DNA of 6,738 nucleotides from JANMEX01 sp031423755 (GCA_031423755.1 JANPGC010000070.1:1-6738); one strand, 5' to 3'. Shown: positions 1 through 6,326, numbered from the stretch's first letter. Numbers and translations are program-made. Notes: a model not told the origin generated them from the letters alone.

Positions 1-74
1 CAAAGGCGCCAGATGCTGGAGCGATGCTTGCGACTACGGCGCGCGCAAAGGCATTGTCAGTGCAAACCCACCGG

Positions 75-135
75 ACAGGGTGTGTGGCGATGTCACATGC
101 TTATCTACAGCCAAAGACAGGACCACACACCCTGT
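75..135. repeat. 13-bp perfect inverted repeat, 35-nt loop
   Basis: The arm at 75-87 (ACAGGGTGTGTGG) is the exact reverse complement of 123-135 (CCACACACCCTGT). Two further G:U pairs (74 with 136, 73 with 137) would extend it in RNA. The 35-nt loop and the lack of a long T-run (only TTT follows) argue against a standard intrinsic terminator. It could be an RNA structure between infB and rbfA, an intergenic palindromic repeat element, or a trace of an insertion. The arms are plain in the sequence; the role is unknown. Confidence 0.8.
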
Positions 136-189
136 TTCCCAAGTTCAACAATCGGATGCGAAAGCAGGTGCGATGCCGGGGAAGTGTGC

Positions 190-205
190 GCCACAATTTT
201 GTGGC
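190..205. repeat. Short dyad, 7-bp arms with 2-nt centre
   Basis: GCCACAA (190-196) and TTGTGGC (199-205) are perfect inverted arms around a TT centre, about 92 nt upstream of the rbfA start. The near-palindrome has the size of a protein-binding operator, but no regulator can be named. A two-base loop is too tight for an RNA hairpin unless the inner pair opens. Confidence 0.4.
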
Positions 206-296
206 ATATTGCGCTTCGTGTCTGTAAACGCCCAGCTTCAAGAATGGTCCGGTCCGATCCCGCCGCCGTTCCGCCAACAATTCAAGCGAGACTGTC

Positions 297-749
297 ATGC
301 CCGCCAAAAAATCTGCCAGCGGCCCTACCCAGCGCATGCTGCGCGTCGGCGAAATGGTGCGTCATGCGCTGACGGAAGTCCTGCAGCGCAATGAGATCAT
401 TGACCCTTTGCTCGAAACCACGGTTCTTTCCGTCACGCAGGTGTCGATGTCACCGGACCTTTCCAATGCGACGGCCTACATCTCGCCGCTCGGCGTCCCG
501 GAGCCAACGCCGGTCATCGACGCGCTGAACCGGCACCAGAAATTCATTCGCGGCGCGCTCGGCCCGGCGCTGCGCCAGATGCGCTCGATGCCGTCGATCC
601 GCTTCCGGCTCGATACGTCGTTTGACAATTACGCCAAGATCGACGCGCTGCTGCGCTCGCCGGAGGTCGCCCGCGATCTCGGCAGGTCGAAAATCGACAC
701 GCCGCAAGCCGATGATGATGTCGACCCTGACGGCGGCACGGACGCCTGA
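297..749 (+). CDS. rbfA: 30S ribosome-binding factor A (RbfA)
   Basis: RbfA binds the pre-30S subunit, assists late 16S rRNA maturation near helix 1, and is released before initiation; it is cytoplasmic and important for growth in the cold. The 150-residue product shows the family pattern in order: an N-terminal helix (RMLRVGEMVRHAL, about 13-25), the strand segment VSMSPDLSNATAYIS (about 49-63), and the KH-like core ending RFRLDTSFD (102-110) followed by a helix with IDALL. The C-terminal 20 residues are acidic and probably disordered, a common alphaproteobacterial extension. The ATG at 297 fits the family N-terminus, although only a weak purine stretch (AAGCGAG) precedes it. truB follows after 9 nt, so the two are very likely co-transcribed and translationally linked. 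Family assignment is firm. Confidence 0.96.
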   Translation: MPAKKSASGPTQRMLRVGEMVRHALTEVLQRNEIIDPLLETTVLSVTQVSMSPDLSNATAYISPLGVPEPTPVIDALNRHQKFIRGALGPALRQMRSMPSIRFRLDTSFDNYAKIDALLRSPEVARDLGRSKIDTPQADDDVDPDGGTDA

Positions 750-758
750 GTCTCACCC

Positions 759-1730
759 ATGAACCAGAAGCGCAAACGTCCGCAGCGGCCGGTTTCCGGT
801 TGGGTCATATTTGACAAGCCCTACGGCATGGGCTCGACCGATGCCGTCTCGTTTATCAAGCGCATCTACCGCGCCGACAAGGCCGGCCATGCCGGAACGC
901 TGGATCCGCTCGCCACCGGCATCCTGCCCATCGCTCTCGGCGAGGCGACCAAGACCGTGCCCTACGTCATGGACGGCGCCAAGGTCTACCGCTTTACGGC
1001 AAGCTGGGGCGAGGAGCGCTCGACCGACGATCTGGAAGGCGAAGTCACAGCCAAATCCGACCTCCGTCCGACCCGTGCCGCCATCGAGGCGCTGCTGCCA
1101 CAGTTCACCGGTGTAATCAGCCAGGTGCCGCCCAAATTCTCAGCGATCAAGGTCGATGGCGAGCGCGCCTACGATCTGGCTCGCGGCGGCGAGATTGTCG
1201 AGCTTGAAGCCCGCGACATCGAAATCGACGCCTTCACCATTGTCGAGATGCCGGACAACAACGCGACCGTCTTTGAAGTCGAGTGCGGCAAGGGCACCTA
1301 TGTCCGCTCGCTCGCCCGCGATATTGGACGGTTGCTCAGCTGCTACGGCCATGTCAGCGCGCTGCACCGCGAGGTCGTCGCGCCGTTTGATGAGCAGGAC
1401 GCCGTGACGCGGGAAGAATTGGAAGCCGCAGCTGAAAAGGCCAAAGCCCATCTCGAAGAGCTCGCCACGCCAGATGGGCTCGCCCCGGAGGCCTTTGCAG
1501 AATTGGACGCCTTCCTGATTGATCCGGTCGAAGCGCTTGAAGGCCTGCCACATCTGGTCTTGACCAGCGATTCCGCCCATCGCGTGCGCATGGGCAATCC
1601 GGTCATGGCGCTCGGTCGTGACGCGCCGGTTGAGGCCGATGAAGCCTACGTCACCGAGCGCGGCGCGCTGGTTGCCATCGGCGAAATCCGCGCTGGGCAG
1701 TTCCATCCCAAGCGGGTGTTCAAGGCTTGA
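759..1730 (+). CDS. truB: tRNA pseudouridine(55) synthase (TruB)
   Basis: TruB isomerises uridine 55 in the T-loop of nearly all tRNAs to pseudouridine. The 323-residue protein carries every TruB landmark: GWVIFDKPYGMGST (14-27), the catalytic motif GHAGTLDPLATGIL (43-56) with nucleophile Asp49, KVYRF with Tyr77, the VPPKFSAIKVDGERAY segment (123-138), and CGKGTYVRSLARDIG (176-190). The C-terminal part (about 240-323) matches the position of the small C-terminal domain and ends in the usual basic tail (FHPKRVFKA). Length is normal for alphaproteobacteria. The start lies 9 nt after the rbfA stop without a clear Shine-Dalgarno sequence, which suggests coupling to rbfA translation. In most relatives rpsO follows directly; here unrelated genes follow. 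No terminator is visible after the stop. Confidence 0.98.
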   Translation: MNQKRKRPQRPVSGWVIFDKPYGMGSTDAVSFIKRIYRADKAGHAGTLDPLATGILPIALGEATKTVPYVMDGAKVYRFTASWGEERSTDDLEGEVTAKSDLRPTRAAIEALLPQFTGVISQVPPKFSAIKVDGERAYDLARGGEIVELEARDIEIDAFTIVEMPDNNATVFEVECGKGTYVRSLARDIGRLLSCYGHVSALHREVVAPFDEQDAVTREELEAAAEKAKAHLEELATPDGLAPEAFAELDAFLIDPVEALEGLPHLVLTSDSAHRVRMGNPVMALGRDAPVEADEAYVTERGALVAIGEIRAGQFHPKRVFKA

Positions 1731-1819
1731 CCACCGCGTTCTCGCCCGCTTTACATTGCCTTCATTCTCGACAACTCTCTACCTTGGGCGTGATTTCTTG
1801 AGTCATGAAAGGTTGGGCA

Positions 1820-2329
1820 ATGCGCAGCATAATTTTGGCAATTCTGTTTTCGACGCTGGCAACAGCGGCCTTCGCCTGCGACGGCCCGCCGGTATGCACC
1901 GTGGTCGACCCGACCGGCACGCCGCTGAATGTGCGCTCGGGGCCGAACGGCAAGATCCTTTCCACCTTGAAGAAAGGCGCCAAGGTCGAATTCATCGAGC
2001 ACAAGGAGCACAAGGGCAAGAAATGGGCGCTGGTCTCCAAATACGCCGAATCCTGGGGTTACGTGTTCGCCGACTATCTGAAATGCAGCGGATCGGACAA
2101 GGTGGGCAAAATCTGCACCGTCACGGACCCTACCGGCACGCCGCTCAATATCCGTGAGCAGCCGGCCGGAGCAATTCTCGGCACATGGGAAAACGGCGTC
2201 CGCGTCCGGCCATATGAGGAGAAGATACTCAATGGCAAGAAGTGGATCGCCGTCGAGCGCCTTGCAGAGGACAACAAGGCGGGATGGGTGTTTGATCCGT
2301 ATTTGGCGTGCGAGGAAGACGAGGGTTGA
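1820..2329 (+). CDS. Secreted protein with two SH3-like (SH3b) repeats
   Basis: This 169-residue protein has a signal peptide (1-19, ending TAAFA before Cys20), then two tandem bacterial SH3-like domains. Repeat 1 (about 25-89) and repeat 2 (about 98-164) share the start C-T-V-x-D-P-T-G-T-P-L-N-[VI]-R, a central G-K-K-W, a G-[YW]-V-F motif and the end Y-L-x-C. Each repeat therefore has a Cys near its beginning and end (26/89 and 99/164), fitting one disulfide per repeat in the periplasm. SH3b domains often bind peptidoglycan or other envelope ligands; the ligand here is unknown. I prefer the ATG at 1820 because AAAGG (1808-1812) stands 7 nt before it; an in-frame ATG at 1805 lacks such a site and would only add MKGWA. 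Cys20 could suggest a lipoprotein, but Phe at the -2 position is a poor lipobox. The tail is acidic (EEDEG). Confidence 0.85.
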   Translation: MRSIILAILFSTLATAAFACDGPPVCTVVDPTGTPLNVRSGPNGKILSTLKKGAKVEFIEHKEHKGKKWALVSKYAESWGYVFADYLKCSGSDKVGKICTVTDPTGTPLNIREQPAGAILGTWENGVRVRPYEEKILNGKKWIAVERLAEDNKAGWVFDPYLACEEDEG

Positions 2330-2362
2330 CCGCACAGATATGGCTGCGTCATCTTTCAAGTC

Positions 2363-3061
2363 ATGAAGAAACTTACAGCAATCGGCTTTGATGCCGACGA
2401 CACACTTTGGCAGAACGAGCAGTTCTTCCAGCTCTCGAAAGCAAGCTTCACTGCGCTTCTTGCCGATCACGGCGACACCCACCATGTTGCCTCACGCCTG
2501 CTTGAAGCCGAGCGCCGCAATTTGAAGCTATACGGTTTTGGCGCCAAGGGCTTCACCCTTTCGATGATAGAGACCGCGCTTGAGGTGACGGACGGCACTG
2601 TGCCGCAGGCGGTGATCGGCAAGATACTGGCGCTTGGCCGGGCGATGCTGGACTATCCGATTGAGACGTTGCCACATGTGCAGGAAACGCTTGAAGCGCT
2701 GGCGGGAAAGTACCGGATTATCCTCATCACCAAGGGCGACCTCTTCGACCAAGAGAGGAAGCTGGCACAATCCGGGCTGGGCGATTTCTTTAATGCCGTC
2801 GAGATCGTCTCGGACAAAAGGCCAGACGTCTATGACCGGGTGTTCACCCGGCATGCCGATGGCGCGGTGAACGCGATGATGATCGGCAATTCGCTGAAAT
2901 CGGATGTCATTCCGGCATTGCAAGCCGGCGCGTGGGGTGTGCATGTCCCGCATGAGCTGGTGTGGGAACTGGACCATGCCGACGCGCCCGAAGGTCATCC
3001 GCGGTTTCGCGCGGTGGAGACCTTGAGGGAAATTCCTGAGCTGATCCGCGCGCACGAATAG
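2363..3061 (+). CDS. HAD-superfamily hydrolase (subfamily I, YjjG-like)
   Basis: The 232-residue protein has all four haloacid-dehalogenase motifs: I, FDADDTLW with nucleophile Asp10 and acid/base Asp12; II, ILITKG with Thr123; III, SDKRPDVY with Lys152; IV, GNSLKSD (175-181), where Asn176 takes the place of the more common first Asp while Asp181 is kept. The helical insert between motifs I and II (about 17-100) is a C1-type cap. Such enzymes are mostly cytoplasmic Mg2+-dependent phosphatases acting on small phosphorylated metabolites or nucleotides; the substrate cannot be read from sequence. The gene starts 33 nt after the SH3-protein stop and may share its transcript; no good Shine-Dalgarno site precedes the ATG. 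Its stop is 3 nt from the stop of the convergent nhaD gene, leaving no room for a separate terminator. Confidence 0.88.
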   Translation: MKKLTAIGFDADDTLWQNEQFFQLSKASFTALLADHGDTHHVASRLLEAERRNLKLYGFGAKGFTLSMIETALEVTDGTVPQAVIGKILALGRAMLDYPIETLPHVQETLEALAGKYRIILITKGDLFDQERKLAQSGLGDFFNAVEIVSDKRPDVYDRVFTRHADGAVNAMMIGNSLKSDVIPALQAGAWGVHVPHELVWELDHADAPEGHPRFRAVETLREIPELIRAHE

Positions 3062-3064
3062 CGT

Positions 3065-4453
3065 TCAAAACCAGCTCGAATTCAGCACCAAATGCGCGCC
3101 TATGCTTGATAGGTAGCCGAGAGCGATGGCCCATGTCCATTTGAGATGGGACAAGAAATTATACTGTCCGCGCGACTGCCCCATAAGGGCCACCCCTGCC
3201 GCAGAGCCGATAGACAGCATCGATCCGCCAACGCCGCAGGTCAGCGTGATCAGCAGCCACTGACCCGATGACATCATAGGATCCATGGTAAGCACGGCAA
3301 ACATCAGCGGGATGTTGTCGACGATGGCGGACAGCGCGCCAATGATGATGTTGGCATAGGTTGGCCCCATGCCGTCATAGAGATATTCGGACGCGTGGGC
3401 GAGATAGCCTATGACCCCGAGGCCGCCGACAGCGAAAATGATGCCGAAGAAGAACAGCAGCGTATCCCACTCAACGCGCTGCACCTGCGCAAACGAATCC
3501 AGCACCATGTCATCGTCCGACCGCCGCTTGCCGCGGCGCTGCAGGATGTAGGACCAGACCTGCAAATAGCCAAGGCCGAGCATCATGCCGAGCGCAGGTG
3601 GGAGGTGCAGGAAGTTTTTGAAGGCCACGGCCGTCATGATGGTCGCGGCAAACAGAACAATCACGCCGAGCCCCCCCGGCTTCATGCGCACCTGCTCGCG
3701 TGCTGGCGATGGCTGTGCGTCAGGAATGCCGAAATGCATGAACGTGGCGGGAATCAGGAAGTTGACAGCGGACGGGACGAACAGCACGAAAAAATCCCAG
3801 AACTGCAGCTTGCCCTTTTGCCACACCATCAGCGTGGTGATGTCGCCGAACGGGCAAAATGCCCCGCCGGCATTGGCGGCAACGACGATGTTGATACAGG
3901 CGATGGCAACGAATTTCGGCGAGTCCTTGCCAATGGCCAGCACCACTGCACCCATCACCAAGGCGGTAGTGAGGTTGTCGAGGACACTCGAGAGGAAAAA
4001 TGACGCGACGCCCGTCAGCCAGAACAATTGCCGGTAGGAAAGCCCGCGCCCGGACAGCCGCACCCTGAGCACATCAAAAATCCGCCGCTCTTCAAGCGTG
4101 TTCACATAGGTGATCGCGACCAGCAGGAACAGGAACAGTTCGCCGAACTCGCCGATCATCGAGATGGCAAGCGCGTGCGCCGTGTCCTCCTTGCCGGCAG
4201 AGGCGTAAGCAAGACCGATCAGCAGCCAGATGAGTCCGCCAGCCATCAGCACCGGTTTGGATTTGCGCAAATTCAGCGGCTCTTCGAAGATCACCAGACC
4301 GTAGGCCAGCGCAAAGATCAGCAGCGCCGCGAGGCCGTGCCAGGACGACGTCAGGTCAAGCGCTGGAGTTGCATCTGAAGCGATTGCCGCTGCCGGGAAA
4401 GAACCGGCGACCATCAGAATCAGCGTTTGAAGGGCGAGGTGAAGTGATTTCAT
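3065..4453 (-). CDS. nhaD: Na+/H+ antiporter NhaD
   Basis: An inner-membrane antiporter of the NhaD family (ion transporter superfamily), expected to exchange cytoplasmic Na+ or Li+ for external H+, typically at alkaline pH. The 462-residue protein has a cleavable-looking signal sequence (1-26) and many hydrophobic segments. Family landmarks are SSVLDNLTTALVM (155-167), the NAGGAFCPFGDITTLMVW segment (194-211), LLFFFGIIFAVGGLG (332-346), IVDNIPLMF (377-385), GGSMLSIGSAAGVALMG (409-425) and a C-terminal GYLSSIGAHLVLN. The two Asp-Asn motifs (159-160 and 379-380) lie in the two halves, as expected for an inverted-repeat fold. I chose the ATG at 4453: GGAG lies just upstream and the signal sequence begins there. 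A GTG at 4513 would add 20 atypical residues. It is divergent from nhaA (95 bp between) and convergent with the HAD gene. Confidence 0.94.
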   Translation of the reverse strand: MKSLHLALQTLILMVAGSFPAAAIASDATPALDLTSSWHGLAALLIFALAYGLVIFEEPLNLRKSKPVLMAGGLIWLLIGLAYASAGKEDTAHALAISMIGEFGELFLFLLVAITYVNTLEERRIFDVLRVRLSGRGLSYRQLFWLTGVASFFLSSVLDNLTTALVMGAVVLAIGKDSPKFVAIACINIVVAANAGGAFCPFGDITTLMVWQKGKLQFWDFFVLFVPSAVNFLIPATFMHFGIPDAQPSPAREQVRMKPGGLGVIVLFAATIMTAVAFKNFLHLPPALGMMLGLGYLQVWSYILQRRGKRRSDDDMVLDSFAQVQRVEWDTLLFFFGIIFAVGGLGVIGYLAHASEYLYDGMGPTYANIIIGALSAIVDNIPLMFAVLTMDPMMSSGQWLLITLTCGVGGSMLSIGSAAGVALMGQSRGQYNFLSHLKWTWAIALGYLSSIGAHLVLNSSWF

Positions 4454-4457
4454 GCGT

Positions 4458-4474
4458 GTCTCCCGCCCGGAGAC
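4458..4474 (-). promoter_or_regulatory. Hairpin covering the nhaD ribosome-binding site
   Basis: On the nhaD transcript GUCUCC and GGAGAC form a perfect 6-bp stem around a GGGCG loop. The 3' arm contains the GGAG Shine-Dalgarno sequence, and the stem ends 4 nt before the AUG. As drawn, the ribosome-binding site would be paired. This could lower nhaD translation or make it conditional (temperature, ions or an RNA-binding factor). The pairing is visible; regulation is inferred. Confidence 0.45.
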
Positions 4475-4500
4475 TAGCCGCTGGAATATGAGATGAAAAC

Positions 4501-4512
4501 TGCCAAACGGCA
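4501..4512. promoter_or_regulatory. Small dyad between nhaD and nhaA
   Basis: TGCC-AAAC-GGCA is a perfect 4-bp-arm dyad located 36 nt before the nhaA start and 47 nt before the nhaD start. Its position in the shared divergent region makes it a candidate operator. The minus-strand sequence TTGGCA within it resembles a -35 box, but no matching -10 box is seen at the right distance. The arms are short enough to arise by chance. Confidence 0.25.
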
Positions 4513-4548
4513 CTTCCCTTTTTCCCTGCGCTGCTTAACTCTGCAACC

Positions 4549-5727
4549 ATGAAGAAACCAGACAAGACCACAAAACCAAGTCCAGGCCTTTCCCAAGCCA
4601 TCCGTGAATTTCTCGACAGCGAAGCGGCGGGCGGTCTCGTTTTGATGGGTGTTGCGGCGCTGGCGCTCATCATTGCCAACTCGCCGATGGCTGATGGCTA
4701 TTTCCATGCGTTGCACATCTATGTCGGCGGCCTTTCAGTCCTGCACTGGATCAATGACGGCCTGATGGCGGTGTTCTTTCTTTTGGTCGGGCTCGAGATC
4801 AAGCGGGAGTTTCAGGGCGGAGAACTGGCATCTTGGTCGCAGCGCGCCTTGCCCGCATTTGCGGCGCTTGGCGGCATGGTGGTCCCGGCGCTGGTCTATG
4901 TCTGGTTCAACCGGCATACGCCAGCAACGCTGGCGGGTTGGGCGATCCCGTCCGCAACGGACATTGCTTTCGCGCTCGGCATTCTCGCGCTCCTCGGCAA
5001 GCGCGTCCCACCATCGCTGAAAGTGTTTCTCGCCGCGCTCGCCATCATTGATGACCTTGGCGCGGTGATCATCATTGCGATTTTCTACACCGCGCAGATA
5101 GACATGGTTTCGCTCGGCGCAGTGGCGATGATTACGGTCGCACTTGCCGCGCTCAATCTGGCGGGCGTCAAGCGTCTCGAGCCGTTTTTGCTGCTTGGGT
5201 TGGTGCTTTGGTATTTCATGCTCAAAAGCGGCGTCCACGCCACGCTCTCCGGCGTTGTGCTGGCGCTCGCCATACCCGGCGGCGCAAACGCCCATTCGCC
5301 GATGCACCGGCTTGAACACGGTTTGCACAAATGGGTGGCCTTCCTCATCGTGCCGATCTTTGGCTTTGCCAACGCGGGCGTGTCGTTGACAGGTGTCAAC
5401 TTTGCCTCACTCGCTGAGCCTGTAACACTCGGCATCGCGGCAGGTCTTTTCGTCGGCAAACAGATCGGCGTCCTCGCTGCCACCCGCCTTGCGGTCGCAT
5501 CCGGCATCACCGAGGCCCCGCGCGATGCGACGTGGCTCCAGGTCTACGGCGTCTCGATCCTCTGCGGCGTCGGCTTCACCATGAGCCTGTTCATCGGGCT
5601 CCTGGCGTTTCCGGAAAATGAGGCGCTCGGCAACATGGTCAAGATCGGCGTGCTGGCGGGGTCGGTGGCGTCGGGAGTGCTGGGAGCGCTGGTGTTGATG
5701 GTGGCGGGGCGGAAGGGTGCCGTCTAG
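4549..5727 (+). CDS. nhaA: Na+/H+ antiporter NhaA
   Basis: NhaA is an electrogenic inner-membrane antiporter that exports one Na+ (or Li+) for two H+ and is switched on at alkaline pH. The 392-residue protein matches the E. coli family member closely in length (388) and in key positions: Thr137 and Asp138 in PSATDIAFALG (E. coli T132/D133), the cation-binding pair Asp168-Asp169 in AIIDDLGAV (D163/D164), Asp70, Glu83 and Glu87 in the GLEIKRE motif, His230 in VHATLSG (H225), Glu256 in RLEHGLH (E252), and Lys304 (K300). Glycine-rich GVGFTMSLF is present near the C-terminus. No Shine-Dalgarno sequence precedes the ATG; TTAACT (4535-4540), 8 nt upstream, could be a -10 box of a nearly leaderless transcript, but no good -35 is seen. 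It lies divergent to nhaD. Its TAG stop overlaps that of the minus-strand HEPN remnant. Confidence 0.97.
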   Translation: MKKPDKTTKPSPGLSQAIREFLDSEAAGGLVLMGVAALALIIANSPMADGYFHALHIYVGGLSVLHWINDGLMAVFFLLVGLEIKREFQGGELASWSQRALPAFAALGGMVVPALVYVWFNRHTPATLAGWAIPSATDIAFALGILALLGKRVPPSLKVFLAALAIIDDLGAVIIIAIFYTAQIDMVSLGAVAMITVALAALNLAGVKRLEPFLLLGLVLWYFMLKSGVHATLSGVVLALAIPGGANAHSPMHRLEHGLHKWVAFLIVPIFGFANAGVSLTGVNFASLAEPVTLGIAAGLFVGKQIGVLAATRLAVASGITEAPRDATWLQVYGVSILCGVGFTMSLFIGLLAFPENEALGNMVKIGVLAGSVASGVLGALVLMVAGRKGAV

Positions 5728-5993
5728 CGTGACGCCGCCAAGTCTGCGAGCATTCGGACGGCCACTGACCGCAATGCCGGAAAGTGGACTGCCGCAATAT
5801 CTCACATATCCGCCGGATTGATCCGACAATACTCGTGTCGGAGCAAGTTGCAGATGCAGATGATCGCTTGCCAGTGCGCATCCTGATAACGATTACGCAA
5901 CTCAGGCGTTAAATCCTGAATGGCTATTGCAACAATATCAATCTGTTGAAAAACATGCGCGAGACGAACTTCAGGATTCTTTGCCGATACCAT
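5724..5993 (-). pseudogene. Decayed HEPN (HepT/DUF86) toxin gene with in-frame TGA
   Basis: The open part (ATG at 5993, TGA at 5804-5802, 63 residues) resembles DUF86/HepT RNase toxins: NPEVRLAHVFQQID near the start, then LTPELRNRYQDAHWQAI, then the active-site segment NLLRHEYCRI (49-58) with His53 and Tyr55, the Tyr matching the residue AMPylated by MntA-type partners. The TGA at codon 64 falls where relatives have Trp (…D-x-x-W…). Reading on in the same frame gives DIAAVHFPALR and RMLADL, the normal family C-terminus, ending in TAG at 5726-5724. About 30 residues expected between the first helix and LTPELR are missing with no DNA for them. The position of the Arg in the canonical R-N-x-L-x-H motif is Cys48; I recall relatives with other residues there, so this alone is not proof of loss. 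The ATG overlaps the antitoxin stop (TGATG), so translation was coupled. Very likely inactive. Confidence 0.82.
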
Positions 5994-6292
5994 CAAAAAA
6001 CACGGATGGAACTGGATTCAATATGGGGCAGGTATAACGGTGAAATAGAATCGCGCGAACTGTAGCTGATTTCCATATCTGGAAACAAAGCTTGAATGGC
6101 ATTTTGACCTTCGGCAATCCGCATTAAATTCAAGCGCTCACCTCCCTTTCCTTCTGCAAAAAGGTCGATGTCTGAATCGTCATTTGCATCGCCGCGTGCG
6201 TGGGAACCGAACAAGCAAAGCGAACCCACGCCAGTGGCCCGCAAAGCAGGTTCAGCAGTTTTCAGCCGTTCGATGATTTCACTTCTATCCAT
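5993..6292 (-). CDS. MntA-like nucleotidyltransferase (antitoxin type)
   Basis: This 99-residue protein is a minimal nucleotidyltransferase. The signature G-S-H-A-R-G followed by S-D-I-D-L (29-34 and 40-44) supplies the two metal-binding carboxylates Asp41 and Asp43; Glu74 in DMEIS takes the place of the usual third Asp. Members paired with HEPN toxins, as in Shewanella MntA-HepT, transfer AMP groups to a toxin tyrosine and neutralise it. Here the partner gene directly downstream is decayed, so this is probably an orphan antitoxin; it may still modify another HEPN protein or have no function. The reading frame is intact and of normal length. The ATG at 6292 lacks a Shine-Dalgarno site, but an extended -10 motif lies about 25 nt upstream. 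The block is much richer in A/T than nhaA, suggesting acquisition from outside. Confidence 0.88.
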   Translation of the reverse strand: MDRSEIIERLKTAEPALRATGVGSLCLFGSHARGDANDDSDIDLFAEGKGGERLNLMRIAEGQNAIQALFPDMEISYSSRDSISPLYLPHIESSSIRVF

Positions 6293-6317
6293 ACGCTAAA
6301 ACTGCCATGTTCGTTTC

Positions 6318-6326
6318 ATTATGTCA
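6318..6326 (-). promoter_or_regulatory. Extended -10 promoter motif for the nucleotidyltransferase gene
   Basis: On the minus strand TGACATAAT matches the extended -10 pattern TGnTATAAT at eight of the nine positions counting the free n. Initiation would fall near 6311, leaving a leader of about 20 nt before the ATG at 6292. No convincing -35 box is seen, which extended -10 promoters tolerate. It points away from rpsO. Confidence 0.35.

Larger units (their letters stand above)
1..296. other. Non-coding region upstream of rbfA
   Basis: No gene is supported here. All three forward frames stay open for long stretches, but none gives a recognisable protein. In particular I do not see the conserved C-terminal end of translation initiation factor IF-2 (infB), the usual upstream neighbour of rbfA, so infB, if present, ends left of the window. 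The stretch contains a 13-bp inverted repeat (75-135) and a 7-bp dyad (190-205). A weak promoter-like pair, TTGTGG at 199-204 and TGTAAA at 223-228 with an 18-nt spacer, could start transcription about 60 nt before rbfA, but the match is poor and I give it little weight. Confidence 0.5.

Noticed and set aside
1..75. A coding-looking stretch on the minus strand (reading TDNAFARAVVASIAPASGAF and leaving the window)
   Set aside because: There is no ATG, GTG or TTG start in this frame between the left edge and the upstream in-frame stop near 101, and I recognise no family. It may be a remnant or chance.
101..337. 78-residue minus-strand frame upstream of and overlapping rbfA
   Set aside because: It overlaps the real rbfA start on the opposite strand, is rich in Arg/Cys/Trp, and shows no family motif.
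1727..1756. TTGACC...TTTACA as a promoter for the SH3-protein gene
   Set aside because: The spacing is 17 nt, but the -10 match is poor and the -35 overlaps the truB stop; not strong enough to list.
3395..4037. Two long plus-strand frames opposite nhaD
   Set aside because: They are antisense shadows of a well-supported membrane protein gene, rich in His/Arg/Asn and without recognisable domains.
4454..4513. GTG at 4513 as the start of nhaD (20 extra residues)
   Set aside because: The extension would precede a normal signal sequence with atypical residues; the ATG at 4453 has GGAG upstream and begins the signal peptide directly.
5802..5804. TGA in the HEPN frame as a selenocysteine codon or programmed readthrough
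   Set aside because: Relatives carry Trp at this place, the gene also lacks its middle section, and no selenocysteine-insertion stem is evident after the codon. Decay is the simpler explanation.
5822..5842. 7-bp hairpin (TCCGACA/TGTCGGA) as a terminator for nhaA
   Set aside because: It has no T-run on either side and falls within the codons for the HEPN active-site motif, so the symmetry may be incidental.
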